A stretch of DNA of 64,000 bases from Platycnemis pennipes (GCA_933228895.1 OW121852.1:62848872-62912871); one strand, 5' to 3'. Counted from the first letter of the stretch, positions 1 to 12,735 are shown. Notes: generated by a model not told the origin, from the letters alone. A program made the numbers and translations.

Positions 1-877
1 CCCATTTCCCGTCTCCTTTTTTCCTTTCCTCATTCATTCGGCTGGATCCCCTCAGTTTTTTCTCCCCCCCCTCCACCGTTCCCAGTTTTGTGCGTACCCA
101 TTTTATCTTCCCAAGGCTCCTCCTCAAGCTGCTGAGAATGAGACGGAGAGGTGTCCCCTTGCAAAGAGCCTCTCATGTTTCTCCCATTTTTATTACTCTC
201 TCGTTCATTTCCTGCCCGATCCTTCTCGCTTCGTATTGGCACGCGATCGTGTTTATTTTTTTTCCCTGGGAAGGCTCCTCCTGCCATCACGAAGGGTAAT
301 GGGTGGGAAGAGTCTCCTCTTTTTTCCTCCCTTTCGTATGATGGGCAAGAGGTGTCAAAATGCATTTCGGGAGCGAGGTGGTTGTCGAAACGAAGCGGGG
401 CTAGTCTAAGGGAATCGAGGAATCGAGTCGAGTGGGCCTTTCAATCGATGGTTGCGTTTTATCGTCGGGTTCACAGCTCCCTCTCGTCAAGCCTCGTCCG
501 AATCTGATTTGCATATGCTCGGTGAGTTTGATGTTTGTCCGTCATTTTCGGAAAAAAAATGTTAAGTGGAAGGCATGGACTTTGATCGAACTGGAAGAGT
601 CCTGGTGACTTGAAAATTCGCAATCATCAGTAAGGCATGTTGACAGAAAGCAAATTTGCTGGAAACACGTTTTCAAGGGAAGAAATGTCCGAAAATGGTA
701 ATTAAGTGGATGCAATAAACTATTAAATCGTATTTTGAACAACAAGGTCGAATTAGTCTGCAATTCAGAGCATAGCGCTTAACCTTTTGGTTGGTCTAAA
801 TTCTGGTTGTGGAATTTTTCCTCTCCCTTTCTAGGATATTTTTCCTTGCCTCCCTAATAATTCATGTCGCTCAATTA
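1..877. other. Non-coding, C+T-rich start
   Basis: The first ~340 bases are markedly C+T-rich on the plus strand, with runs of C and T. The rest is ordinary AT-rich sequence. Short open frames exist on both strands, but they overlap each other, follow the base skew and resemble no family I know. I see no gene, RNA or repeat boundary here. Confidence 0.5.
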
Positions 878-990
878 AGTATAAGTTAATTAATTAATCT
901 ACTGATATAAATTCTGGAATTATCAATACAATAATATAGTATAAGTTAATTAATCAATCTATTTATATAAATTCTGGAATTATCAATAAT
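878..990. repeat. 60-bp tandem duplication (two units)
   Basis: Two adjacent units begin at 878 and 938 with the shared start AGTATAAGTTAATTAAT, and both run to ATAAATTCTGGAATTATCAA. They differ at a few positions (for example CTACTGAT versus CTATTTAT), so this is a diverged tandem duplication of very AT-rich DNA. No coding or structural role is evident. Confidence 0.85.
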
Positions 991-1074
991 TATTACATCA
1001 CGTCGTTTAAACTGGTAATTCAGTTACACGTTTTGCTTGCCCGCATGATACTGTGATAAAACTATCCATTAAAT

Positions 1075-1172
1075 CCTCATTAAATATTAACTGCATGCCA
1101 GGCATGGCTCACCCCTTGCCATACCACCACGTACCTTTGCAGTGGTTTTCACGGTGCTATGTGGATGTAAAT
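1075..1172 (-). repeat. Dispersed repeat with ACATC...GGCA..GGGGT core, minus copy
   Basis: Read on the minus strand, this has the order CATTTACATCCACATAGC, then GTGGTATGGCAAGGGGTGA. The same order of motifs is seen on the plus strand near 7488, 50034 and 51415. It looks like a diverged copy of a dispersed family with an ACATCTACAT leader followed by a TGTGTGGCAGGGGGT block. Boundaries are approximate. Confidence 0.45.
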
Positions 1173-1443
1173 GTAAAAAATAAACGAGGTAATAGTTTTC
1201 CTCCCAAATGAATCTGACATTCCTCCTTTCCCCTTGGGACATCGATGTTTACACTGGTGTTACATTTCTTTCCTTCCAGTTGGTTATCGATCGCTTTTAG
1301 TTACCATTATTCTTTCTTCAATTTTCAATCATTCATTTCATACATTTCATTTATCTCATGCGACGTCTTCCTTCAATTTTGCAGTAGCAGTTGCAGATAT
1401 TCGGGGTAAGCGACCGACAGTTATTTGCACCGTTTGGGAAAGT

Positions 1444-1525
1444 TGGGTAATTCGGTAAGGTAGTAATTTGTCACGGAAGTAGAGATGGTGTGGAGAGAAA
1501 CCCGAGGTCGGCATTAGCCTGCTCT
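1444..1525 (-). mobile_element. SINE-A fragment (3' half)
   Basis: The plus-strand text matches the complement of the 3' half of the intact SINE-A copies at 22553-22883 and 33534-33870: GGGTAATT..GG, then GGAGAGAAACCCGAGGTCGG and CATTAGCCTGCTCT. Only about 80 bp remain, without the tRNA-like head. Confidence 0.7.
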
Positions 1526-2082
1526 TTGTTTAATTATTATCAAGTTTAAACGTTCAGCCAGGGTATGAATGTAATTAAAGGGTGAACAACAACCTAAAAA
1601 TACATATAGTACCTATAGTCACAAATCATAAGTACAATTAGGAATCAATTTGGTCAAAAATACATTATGCATATAAATTTTCACGATATGTGTTTTACAA
1701 TTTGAGTGTAAAAATCTAATAAAAATTTACCTGTAGAAATACTTTTTTTTATCTTCCAATATATTCAGGTAATTGAACTCGTCATTAAGTGTTGACTCAC
1801 ATTTGCTCACACTTTCTATTGATTGGAGGATTTTTACAGTGTTCGCTGTTTACATTCATTATGTAAAATGTCCTCCTATATCTATCTTTGTTAATTGGAA
1901 TAAGCATATTTAATTTACATAACAAATTAAACTTTCTCCATATTAATTACATCATGTAAGAACAACAAGTCATTTAATATTTTTCGGTTACTACACGTAT
2001 GAAAAATGAAAATTTACAATAACTTTTCATACTTTACACGATGGGGATGGGGAAAACATGATATTGAGCGTAGTACAGAAAT
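1526..2082. other. AT-rich non-coding stretch
   Basis: Low-complexity AT-rich sequence with no plausible coding frame, tRNA or repeat that I can identify. Confidence 0.5.
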
Positions 2083-2275
2083 TTTAACGAAATGCGCCAA
2101 GGGGTCGAACTCTAAACATCCCATCCAACGGACTGGGCACTGACCTTGAAGTGCTCTCCACAAGGCACTTAAGTAGGAGCCGGCATACAACTGTAAAATC
2201 TCTGCCGCTTCTGGGATTCGAATCCGAACTCTACAACTGGAAGGCCAGTACTCCAGCCAATACACGAAACTAATC
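2083..2275 (-). mobile_element. SINE-A copy, degraded, head half
   Basis: The plus strand reads TTAACGAAATGCGCCAAGGGG, then CATCCCATCCAACGGACTG, then a diverged B-box complement (GGATTCGAATCC), and ends in the A-box region CCAGTACTCCAGCC. The order is the complement of the SINE-A head. Compared with the intact copies it is diverged and lacks the 3' tail. The tRNA-like half would be transcribed on the minus strand if active. Confidence 0.75.
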
Positions 2276-2279
2276 CATA

Positions 2280-4318
2280 GTCCTTTTTAGTCCTTCCTAT
2301 GCTCTCCCATGCTTCGATGGCTGTCTTCATCGAACCGAATGACTCAAGAAACGCCCGTTGAGTTTGTGCCATCTTCTCATCAACATTTTGGTTAAGTAAC
2401 TTTTTGCTCATATAGCCTTTTAAAGGCCCCGTATTTCTATAATCCTTCTGCCAATTGTATCTTGCATCGGTGGAGTGGAGCAATTTTCAAGGTCTTTCTG
2501 AGTCGTGATTTCGAATCCCGTCCTGGTAGAATTTATTTATCCTGAGCTACGATGTTTCTTGTGTCCAAGTTATCTGTTATACAGGCCGCCATATTCATAA
2601 ATTTTCTCAGTAAATGATGGTATAACATCAATGTTTTAGCGCTATTCTGGCAATATATTGCTCGCCACTTTTTATTCCACGTGTCGGCACAGATTTCATC
2701 TCCGTCTGCAGATTTTCCTTACGGGACCACCTCGTGCGGAGCGTTACTGACTGAATTTTCATCAAGGATGAATTGTAAATATGTGGAAAAAGGTATTATA
2801 TAATTACCTACCACAAAAACATATATATTAACTGTATGTGCGACTTGCAAAAGTTGCAAAATGGTTAAAAACAGCAAGGGAAATTTTAAGAAGTTTTTAC
2901 TCCCTTGACTTCATTTTCTGCCATTGTCGGAACTCGACCTGCTGCGTGGTAGCCCATTAGTAAGAGAACTCCGCTATAAACAGGTGGGAAGAATCTCTGA
3001 GCGCTCGTGTGAAATTTAACCGACTTCTTTGATTACCATAAATTAGTAGCAAGTCTAGTGCTGGCCAGGGAAAGGTGTAGTTCTCCCTGACTTCGTCGAC
3101 CTCACTCTTCCCTCCAGGAGAGCTCTGATCTCTTAACTTTCGGCCTGACTCTACCACTAGGTAAGTATAGAAGAGTAACGTTTCATATTCATTTTATGTG
3201 TATCGTGTTACCCACGTAATGGACGTAGAACAGAACTTTGAAAATTCGGAAGAGAGAATTGATTTCAAAATGTGATTTGCACGTCATCATTTCTGCATCT
3301 ATACAAGTCTATGGGTTACAATAAAGCAATAACAGGAGATTGCTTGGAAAATATTAGTCCCTACCTCCTCGAAACAAAATATTTCGTTTTCTATTGTCTT
3401 TTATGACTGCGTGTATTAAATAATAAAATCGTAGCTGTGCCACAGTGGGCCGTTTTCAAGAAAAGAGGGGAAAAATGTTTTTTCGAAAATCTTGAAAAAG
3501 TTCTAAAATTTTAATATTGACATTTACAACAGCTCAAAGCATATCATTAATAGAAATTGAATAATCATCATATCTGAGATGTGTCAACACCGCAAAGTTC
3601 AGCGATCGACGCGGGACGCGAGAGTTTGTTTATTCTTGCAGCGAAGAGGCAACTAAACGGTGGAGTTATTGACGACTCAATCGTAAAATTTGAGAATTCG
3701 AGCATCCATCACGTTGATATAGGTATTTGCTTATATTATGCAAAGATATGACCGTTTATACTAATTGCGTGCACACTTACTGAGGAATGGAAAACATATC
3801 TGCAAAAAGGAGATTTTTTCTGGGCATGATAAATATAATATTCCCAACAACATATTTTTCGTGAAATTCTGGAAATTGAACTGCTTATAATACGTCTTCC
3901 AACGTTTATTCTTTCAAGCAAATCAATATTTCTCTGCTTCCACGTGTGTCTGTTGAAAATATTAATTTTTTTCCGAGACAAAGTCGAGCCGTACAACGCC
4001 ACTTGTCGCGCGTATAGATTGGTAAAGGAGAGCTAGTTCAGCGATCGATCTGTTGGACACTGGACTTGATGGTATTATAATATTAAGCGCAAAAAAAGGT
4101 ATTTACTTATTGTACTTAACGGAAAAACTCCAATTTTTATTTTGTTTTCGGAGTTTCCGAGCTAAGAAAATGGTATCCGCAATCGAGAATTTTTCCTACG
4201 CCTCATTCATATTATATAGCTGACAGTATATTTCCACTAATGCCATTTATAAGAATGAGTTGACTGAAGTACTCTATCAAGAGATATATCTCATTTGAGC
4301 CGCGGAAGGGATTAGCAC
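2280..4318. other. Non-coding; two weak tRNA-like SINE heads
   Basis: No gene is recognised. Two short spots resemble RNA polymerase III B boxes: TTTCGAATCCC near 2509 on the plus strand, and the complement of GGTCGAGTTCC near 2930 on the minus strand. Both are followed or preceded by a short A-box-like stretch, so they may be SINE heads, but they are too short to assign. The rest is AT-rich and featureless to me. Confidence 0.4.
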
Positions 4319-4378
4319 GGTCTGGTAGCCGAGGGGAATTAGGTCTGGTAGCCGAGGAGAACTTGGTCTGGTAGCCGG
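4319..4378. repeat. 23-bp minisatellite, ~2.6 units
   Basis: The unit starts GGTCTGGTAGCCGAGG and repeats at 4319, 4342 and 4365. The third unit diverges after GGTCTGGTAGCCG. It stands out as GC-rich in an AT-rich setting. No function is evident. Confidence 0.85.
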
Positions 4379-4379
4379 C

Positions 4380-6477
4380 TCAGCCGTCCCGAAGCTCCAG
4401 CCACCCCGTTAGCGTGGCTCGCGACTTAATTTCCGCTCAAGGAATTATTCATAATTCTCGTTTTAGTCTGTTCAGGAATGAACCCTTTTTGTGGGTCCTT
4501 CGCTAACTTCGTTAAGTATCCCGAGGCATTTATATTTCTAATTTCACCACACTTTTAATTGACCGTTCCTCGGTTTTGGCGGTGGTAATGACCAAGGAGT
4601 GCTATTTTGGATTTTAAAAGTGATGCAGGCCACTGAAATCCGTACCAAACATAAAATTTAAAGCTATCATGAACTTTTATAGCTTCTTTGTGAATTTTAG
4701 AGAGGATAAATTTTGACAAGGATTAAAATGGGAGTCTCTTAAGTCATCCAATGGGACTCACTCTTCCTAAGATTGGAAAACATATTTAAAAACAAAAAAA
4801 TTTTAATATTGCAATTTTATCTCACAATTTTAATATTATATGCCCTTCATTTCATGTTTTCTCTGGTATTTTACGCAAATATCTTCATAGTTTTAGCCAT
4901 TTACATAATCTTCCTTCAAAGGTCTCATTTCATTTTGAAGCGGTACATTTCATTTTCACAATGCATTTTGAAATTTGCTCACTACTTTCTATTGAATTCG
5001 GTCAATAATAAGTTGCATTAAAATAAAAAAAACATGAAGAAAAAAGGATTAAATTGTGCTTGTGCCTGTAAGAGCAATAAAGGCGGGCTACGTCCTGCCA
5101 CTTTATATATCCTGCTCTGAAAATTGGGGTCATCTCCGCGTTTTTGATGGCATGAAAGTCTCGACTAGCCGAGGGAAATCCGAAGGGTAGACTTCCTAGG
5201 CAAAGCATGGGTTCTTGAAGCACTTAAATTAACGTTATGAAGCTTTAATTTAATTTTCTTCCCATTTGGCTTCGCGTCGCACGCCACCATTACCATTTTA
5301 TTTGCGGAAGTCGTGCAAGGCTCATGTAGTTTCAACGCATAAAGAATGAAAAATCTTTACTCGCGGCCGGGCAAGCCTTTTACGAAGGCTGCCAGAAGAG
5401 ACTGGAGTCCTTTTCATGCTGTAAGGAATTCAAAAATAATGTCTTTAAGGATTTTTTTCATCCCCGTAGCGGGAAGAGCTAACTGAAATTTAAGTAAGTT
5501 TGCGAACGGATTTGAAAATTTAATTTTTCACATTTTCCCGCGTTCGTCTAATATTTTTTCTTTCGGGGAGTTCCCTGTTGTAAGCTTCCTGAGAGGCGAG
5601 CTTGTGCGCGGTGGTCTTGAGGTTTAAGGAGCGGAATGCTGGAAAAATAAGGCAAAAATTCATACCGACTACTTTCTTTGGCAATTTTTTTTCCATCCGA
5701 GGCTGGCTTGCGTTTCTGGTTCGGCGCTCTATGTCGCCGGGTATACTTTAGTAATATGTCTTAAGGGTTGGAAATTGTGAGACGTAAGGGGAAGATTGCC
5801 GGCGACAGAATTATATTTTGGCTCGAAAATTACTTTAACTCGCCCCAGACACGATTCCCACGTAGATTCCAACCGATTAACCATGTAACTATGGCCATTA
5901 ATTTCGCGTCCCAAGTGTTTTACTTTTTACTTCCCTCTGAAAGAGCTTTATTGTTATCATTAAACATCACGTGGATCTTATTTTCTGAAGCTTATAGATT
6001 TTATCTGCATGTACTCTCGCATGCAGTACTCCTTGGATTTTGAACTCTTAACAGATCCGCTCGTGAGTTGCATGTCGGCGAACCGATTAGGCAATCAGGT
6101 GATTGTTCATTGTTTTATGTGGAGTCATCAGTATTTCTATCCTAGGATTGGTTTATTGCAACCCTTCATTCTTCCCTATTCAGTGTTAATTCCCTCACAC
6201 CCTTTATTCTCTTTCATGTCCTTCTTTATTTACCCTGCATTCTTGTCCCTTGGTCTTCCTCGCCGGAAATTCCCTTCAATTTTCTTTCTGGAGTGGATAT
6301 GTCAATTTATTTTGTACGCAGCGACCTCTGAATCAGAATTAAAGTCGTTTCTGCTTTCAGTCCTGCGCTATTAAGTAACAAATACCATCCTGACCAGAGG
6401 TTTCGAGTCCTTCCCACCCTGAAAGGTGCCTCGGAACGGGGAAGAAGATGTAAGGATGGGACTGGAATGGAAAGGAT
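4380..6477. other. Non-coding stretch
   Basis: Contains only short AT-driven open frames. One at 4773-5021 is Leu/Ile/Phe-rich and hydrophobic merely because the DNA is T-rich. I see no gene, RNA or repeat structure that I can name. Confidence 0.45.
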
Positions 6478-6566
6478 GGAGAGAAATCCGTCGTCACCGT
6501 TTCCTTAGTCTTAGGGAAAATTGACCAGGGGACCACTGTTTAACGCCTGATCCGATCCGGCGGAGT
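6478..6566 (-). mobile_element. SINE-A fragment, strongly degraded
   Basis: GAGAGAAATCC, AGGGGACCACTGTTTAACG and GATCCGATCCGGCGGAGT occur in the order found in the complement of SINE-A. The spacer between them has decayed. Assignment rests on this collinear set of short matches. Confidence 0.45.
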
Positions 6567-6569
6567 TGA

Positions 6570-7487
6570 TTTGGGACAAATTTCACCAACCAAGATGGGA
6601 TTGCAGTAGGGGGCGGGCGAAACTGGTTTTTCCTAGCAACTGTTGCTAACATCTACTGCTAACCCGAATTAGAGTTGGAAATATAAGCTAATCTTAGAAC
6701 CTGCTATGCATAGCGGAGTCATGGAATACCTAGCTATTAATTTTTAAATGCTGATTAACTAGTTCTAATTTGCAGACAATATTAAACCAGCCGCGATGCT
6801 TCTGTGTCAAACTAGAACAGATTCTGCAGTAATTTAAAATCGTATTTCTTCGTTATCTCAGCAATACATGATTTATGTTATCAATGACAGATCAAATATT
6901 TACGAATCACGTGTTAAAAAAATCAAAAATTTACCTCAATTGAAAATTACGGTAATTTACGCATATTAGTCAAGGACAATCCTGACGCACGGCAATGTGT
7001 CGTAGTCAGCAGTGAATGTGTACCGATTCTACTCTATATATTAACTGCTACACTGATTTTGCGCTCTCCTCTACTACTGCTACGCAAATTAACTGCTTCG
7101 GGGCGCATGCCTCTCCTGGCATAAGTCACCTGCTTCTGCTAAAATTAACCGCTTTTGGACACCAACCTGCTTTTGCTCTGGTTTGTGGGCGGATGCGCTC
7201 TCGTCACTTGCTCACCATTTACAGGAGCTCCTCGTTGAATAGCAGTTCTATCTTCTACACGGCAACAACACAGTGTAGCAGGCAGTAGTTGATACAGCAG
7301 CTATTTCTGCCTGACGTTACTAGTTGTCATATGCTAATAAATAATAGCAGATGAAAATTGGCAGGTTGCGATTAGCAACCAAACCCTTGATTGCAGTCTA
7401 ATATATACCATTCCCTGAGTATCACGTATTCGTGCTAACCATCATGATTTGTTAGATGGAAAGAACAAATAGGCTTAGGACAAAGTA
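6570..7487. other. Non-coding, rich in TGCTA/TAGCA words
   Basis: Between about 6630 and 7390 the words GCTAAC, CTGCTA and TAGCA recur often on both strands (for example TAGCAACTGTTGCTAAC near 6636 and GATTAGCAACC near 7370). I could not resolve a clean inverted or tandem repeat. No coding region is supported. Confidence 0.35.
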
Positions 7488-7545
7488 GTACATCTACATA
7501 ATACCTTGCGAGCAAACGCGAGGGTGTGTAGCGGGAGGTGAAAGA
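7488..7545 (+). repeat. Dispersed ACATCTACAT...TGTGTAGCGGGAGGTG repeat
   Basis: Reads ACATCTACATAATACC, then GCGAGCAAACGCGAGG and GTGTGTAGCGGGAGGTG. This is the same motif order as at 50034 and 51415, and on the minus strand near 1075-1172. The length of the full repeat is unknown. Confidence 0.5.
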
Positions 7546-7928
7546 TAACTTACCAAATACAACTGAGAGTATTACCTTATGAAAACACTTTAGATATGCA
7601 TTCACGAGACGTATGCATCCAAATGGTTAATATCTACATAGTTTTGTAATGATCGCTGATCACTATGCATGATGCTGTGTAAGTAAGTGTAAGGGAAACC
7701 TGGAAGAGAACGAAAAATTGGGCTCAGCAAGAAGGGTAAGATAATGTAGACAGGTACTAAAGGGAGAAATATTGGTTGGTGGGAAAATGGGAGGATAACA
7801 AGGCACTTTATAAGCAGGTGGATGTTGTGAAAACGTGGTCTGAAACAGAATATCATGAGGGAATGGTGTCTAAATTGCTGTGGAATAAGAGGTAATATTT
7901 TTAGTCAACCTACACCTACCTTAAAGTG

Positions 7929-7978
7929 AAGAACATCTGACTTGAGATGTTCTCCACACGGTATCCAAGTAGGGATTC
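7929..7978 (-). mobile_element. SINE-A fragment, ~50 bp
   Basis: CTGACTTGAGATGTTCTCC followed by CACACGG and CCAAGTAGGGATT matches the part of the complement of SINE-A that reads CTGAACTTGAAATGCCCTCC, then the CTCAAGTGGGGACC block. It is short and diverged. Confidence 0.4.
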
Positions 7979-8019
7979 CAATGAAATGTCACAATTTGCT
8001 CTTATCCGTATGAATTCTC

Positions 8020-8749
8020 TATTTTTCACCTTCCCTTGGTTCACCAGAGGAGTGAAACACTCCTGTCACCCAGGAAAGTATCAAACCTCCGTCGTGGGAT
8101 CTATTTTTCCATCCGTGTAATTTCTCGTCCCCCGCACAGGTCATGCATTATATCCAACCTTCTGCACTTCAGCTCCCTCTGCGAATGTCTTCCTTCCCTC
8201 CCCGCTGTCTCCAACGCCACCTACAATCGCTCGCCTGCCTCCTCCCTTGCACACAACACCTCGCCTCTCCCGTTACAACCCACCTCGCCCATTTATATTC
8301 AAGGAAGACGCACTACATCTGAAGTCCAAATTCACCATGCCCTCCTTATCCCACCGCCTTACTTATTTCTCCCCATATAGCCGTGCAATGTGTCTCCGTA
8401 AATAATACATCAGGCTTTATTTTCTCTTTCCCGGCTCTCTCGTTTCCTCCCTCACTGGGCTGAATCTTTGAGGCAGTTGGTGTCCCATGTTTTGTCCCTA
8501 TATCTCATGTCCTTGTGTTTGCGTATTCCATTTTCTTTTAGTCTCTCCATCTCCGCGAGCATTTGTCCACTCCGCCCCTTCATCTCCTAATGGTGTTTCT
8601 TTCTTCGATTTTTTTCTCTTTTTCTCCAACTTTCATACATTTTTTCGTAATTTACTTTTACATGGTCATGTTGGCTGAATTTTTGAACTCTTACTATATT
8701 ACTGCTCCATATTAGTTATTTTAGGTTAATTATATGTTGAGTCACTCCG
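8020..8749. other. Pyrimidine-rich non-coding stretch
   Basis: From about 8130 to 8660 the plus strand is rich in C and T, giving long Ser/Pro/Leu-rich spurious frames. No domain, signal or repeat is recognised. Confidence 0.45.
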
Positions 8750-8903
8750 CCTGGTAAGGTTACAATATCTCTCCAGCATAATGTACTTCTAGACCAAATC
8801 TTAACACAAAAACAACATCCATGCCTGACACAGGGTTTGAATTCCTGACCTTTAGTTTGTCGGGCCGGCACGTAACCGACCTGACTGCCGAGGCCAACTG
8901 AGT
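8750..8903 (-). mobile_element. tRNA-headed SINE-like element
   Basis: On the minus strand, a GGCCTCGGCAGTCAGG head is followed about 50 bases later by GGAATTCAAACCC, a B-box-like match, as in a tRNA-derived SINE. Its layout resembles the head at 17186-17322 (gap, TAAAGGTCAGG versus ATAGGTCAAGG, then the B box). No target-site duplication could be assigned. Confidence 0.5.
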
Positions 8904-8904
8904 A

Positions 8905-11900
8905 TATGGTATGTGTATGCAATGCTGTGTATAATAAAAACTTATAAAATGTACTTTCTGTGGATCTGCTGTATCCGTTAGCTTCATCCCACGTCTGTAA
9001 CAAGTAAAAATCTGTAAAGCTCCGCAAATCACTAAATGAGAGAATTATAATTAAATTTCTGCATATTCATCTGCTGCACGATCGATATCATCTAGTATTC
9101 ATGGCATTAAAAAGAGGAATATATTATTCCAAAAATGAGATGAAGAAATCTGATTTTTTTAAATTACGTATGTTGACTTTTTCGCACGGCATGGTTCCTC
9201 TAAGCAAAATACCTCCACTAGCCTTTTTAAGAAAACGATACCTTACCATCGAGGCAATGGAAAATCATGGACACACATTGTTAAACTATTCCCAGAAAAG
9301 TACAGACCAATTCCACCTTCCCTAGTCATTAGCCCTAACAGTTTACGAAACTCTCCTCTCACTGTGGAAGTACTTTAATCCCAATGGAGAGACCAGAGAA
9401 CGCATTTCTATTCTGAGTTTTCTAAACTTTTGGACGTCGTTAGTGTGTAATCTCTTTCTGTGTCAAATGCTATTTAATTGCATAATCAATAGGCATGCGA
9501 TTCCAACCTCGTTAACTTAATCTGTCACCACCATTAAACGCAGTTTTAGGAAAATATAAAGGAGCTGTTAATTACACACATTTACCCTGGAATTTCCTTC
9601 TCATTGGATAAAACCGCTCAACTTACCCCATGTACTCTAAGATTGGAGGTACTGGTTTGAATATTCTTTGGTATGATTATGCAGTGAACTTTTTCATGGC
9701 GAAAAACTAGTAAGAAGTGTGTTGCGGAACACGTGTGCTTTCAGAAGAATTAAGTCATCTTAAAGAAAACGCTGAGCTGTGCACTCGCGAATCAGGACTT
9801 TTCTGCCATCTGTGCGTTTGTGCACGACATAATATTTTCCGCTCGGGCGCTTTTCCTCGAGTTTTTTACGCACATTTTTTTGTACAAATGCGCTCCACTA
9901 CTCTCCCGTTATCAAAGTCCCGATCTCGCCGAGTTTTCATATTCCTTTCACGACTCGACGACCTCTTCCCGACTCAACCCTTCTCCCTCTCTCTCCCTCG
10001 CGCTTTCAAGTCTGATGAAAGTTTCTCCCCGCGCATTGATTCACCTCGCTTAATCTCCATCTGCGTCGAAGGCAAGCTGCCCCCCAAAAGTGTTCCGGAG
10101 GTCGCGTAAACGTTTCTACCGCTCGCGAACAGCTTCTTCGCGCACTTGCGTCTGGCGCGTGTTTTTAATGATTCTACCGTGTTGGTTTGGCTTGATTAAT
10201 TAAGTTCGTCGACTCGTAAAATTCTTATATCAACGAAGACACCAAAGTAAAAATGTTCTTCCTGATGTACTCCCAATTACATCATTAACTAATTCATCAT
10301 CACCAGATATATTGGCTCTAAATTTGGTAAGACTCTATTTGGTTAGCTCTCTATTCGAATATTCTATCGGCGAACCTCGCCATATTGATATAATAATTAA
10401 CCTCGTCCTTCTCACTGCCATAAAAAAATGCTGTAAGGTAACTTCTAAATACAAGTTCGTATTACAATATCTTAGTAGATTCTGTATGTAGTAGAATACC
10501 CTCTTTACCTGGACTTTTCTACTGACTGTTCCTTCACATTTCTTCCGTCACTAGCCATTCTGCGTTCCATATCTATATTTGTTCACCTTTACCAGCTTTT
10601 ATTTTGCAAAATGATATTATTATTAGCTTGCTCTCTTCTTCTATTATCTTTCTTATGTTTGCATTGACTTTTGAGTGATTGGAGTAATTCCACGCGCTTA
10701 ACCTGCATTTGTGCTGAAGGTGAAAATTGGAAATGTATATAATCTAGTGTTTCTTGGGCCATGGCAAACTTTTTACCGCCCAATTCCTCCTTTATTTCGC
10801 ACTAACATCTTATTTGCGTTTTAATGCATCAATGATCTGGGTTGGTTTTCATCAATTTCGTTCGTTGACTCACCAAATTCTTGTCGTGACGAATGAACCT
10901 AAGTGAAAATTCTCTAACGCTACCTAAAATTCGAGAATTTATTTCGATAAAATTATCAACGCCAGAAAGAGAGAAATGGAGGTAAAAGTAAGCGTGGAAG
11001 CACTTTTTAAGGAATGGGAATTTATAAACTCCGGAGGGAAGGGGATGTTGAGCAGAACAATGATATATACACTGAGTCATCCACTTTCGGTAGAAAACTA
11101 ATAATAATATGGAATAAAATATTTTTTTATTTTCTTGTTACGTAATTTATTTCAGCAAAAATTGAAGGAAAAATTATCAATAGACGTCAATCAAAGAATT
11201 ATTTTTTTCTTCGTAAAAATGTTTTTATCATTTTCTTTAACAAAAATTCATTCGGTAGTTCTTCTGCTGGTCCTAAATATTTATCACTTAGTCGAGTATC
11301 ATGCTACTGGCAGAGTAAAATCTGTATCAGCATCTAAATGTCAAATTTACAGCGCTGTAATTCATTCAGATTTCTGCTGTGTTTACCTGGTGGAATGGTG
11401 TAGTAATATTTTCACTGTTTTTTAACTTTTAAGTAATAACGCATGTCATGTACCCTGCTTCTTTTGAGTTTTTTTCATATTTCTACTTCCGCCCATAAAC
11501 GCTACAATATCCTCATTATAATTCACATCAAAAGAGTATGTTATTTCAGAGATGTAATGAATTGATCAGGATAGGGAAAATGTCTTTTCCCAAATATTAT
11601 ATGAATGCTAGTGATGCGTGAATAATATTTTAAAACATTGTCCAACTCAGCACTCGACATTATGGAAATATCATATGATATCTAAGTTTATGTTGTCTTA
11701 GTTTCGGAGCAAGTTTTGGGCTTCTGGTCCTCCCCTGTATGTTAGCCATGAATATAGAGAGGGCTGAATGGTCCAGTAGGCCTCGTGACTATAAGCGGTT
11801 GCTTTCTCAGTCAGGCTGGAGCGTTGTAGTTCGGACGATGAGAAGAGCGTGTACGTCTTCCGTCGGCTCCAGTCGACTCAGTTCCCTCCGAAGGGAGGCG

Positions 11901-12195
11901 ACTTCTTCCCCCGAGGCATCCCTAGCCAGTCCATTTGCATTGCCCGTTCCCTACCCGTCAAAATATTATCTTTCGCCCCTCCCCCCCATGGAAAAGGGTC
12001 CCACCACCCTCGCCTGGTACGGACCCACTTGCTGTGGACTTGCTCGTGGGCGATAGCCTATCTGGGTCGCATGTTTTCAGCACCCTGCCTAGTTCCCACC
12101 GCCCGGCTTCGAAGCCGAGAGCCGAAAGTGGTGGCGATGTCTCAGACGAAAGTGCTTTGTAGGCGTCTCACTCCGGTTTGTTTGCGGTTCAATGT
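8905..12195. other. Non-coding with CpG-rich patches at ~9.8-10.2 and ~11.8-12.2 kb
   Basis: Two patches (about 9780-10180 and 11830-12170) are clearly richer in G, C and CpG than their surroundings. They could be promoter- or exon-associated, but I see no convincing protein or splice structure. The longest frames there are Ser/Pro/Arg-rich and match nothing I know. A diverged direct repeat of about 75 bp lies at 10181-10262 and 10841-10917. Confidence 0.35.
10181..10917. repeat. Diverged direct repeat pair (10181-10262 / 10841-10917)
   Basis: Both arms read GTTGGTTT..., then TTCGTCGACTCGTAAAATTC or TTCGTTGACTCACCAAATTC, then a CGAAGACACCAAAGTAAAAA or CGAATGAACCTAAGTGAAAA block, in the same order and spacing. 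Identity looks like about 65-70 percent by eye. The 580 bp between them do not obviously match anything. Confidence 0.5.
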
Positions 12196-12735
12196 CTGCT
12201 TCTCTTAACAGTATCATGTAGTGAAAAAGGTTCTTCAGGTTCGAGTCTATTATACTTACCACATTTCAACCTATCCAAGGTTTCAATGTAGCTATTAATG
12301 TTCTTAATATCCAGGTATAGCGTCACATTTACTCTAACATTTGACAAGCTATCTAATAACATTCTTTACATACTATTAGTGATCTATTAAACAAAATTAT
12401 TTCATCGTACTTACATGGCATCTGTCTGACTATATATTCCTCTATATATTGCTGCTCTTGACAGTATCATCTAGTAAAAAAAAATGTCTTTAGGTTTTGG
12501 TCAAGTATTGTGCAACCTTCAAACATTTAACCTTGGCCAGAGTTCTGTTTTAATTTTTGATCTTCTTCAGGTCCTGGTATAATATCACATTCACTGCAAC
12601 TAATATTTTACTATCCATTAACATTTCTTAAATATTGTTAGCGATTTATAAAACAAAACTATCATAAACATACTACGAGTAAACATACTACGATAAAACA
12701 TCATACGAGACTTGTCTGAGTGTATATATTTTCAC
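12196..12735. repeat. 253-bp tandem duplication, two diverged units
   Basis: Unit 1 (12196-12448) and unit 2 (12449-12735) share a series of blocks in order. These include CTCTTAACAGTATCATGTAG versus CTCTTGACAGTATCATCTAG, TCCAGGTATAGCGTCACATT versus TCCTGGTATAATATCACATT, and TATTAAACAAAATTAT versus TATAAAACAAAACTAT. Unit 2 also carries a small internal expansion of an AAACATACTACGA word near 12665-12705. Neither unit is coding on any frame that I can see. Confidence 0.8.

Noticed and set aside
4773..5021. 82-codon hydrophobic frame
   Set aside because: Poly-T-rich DNA explains the Phe/Leu/Ile content; no other support.
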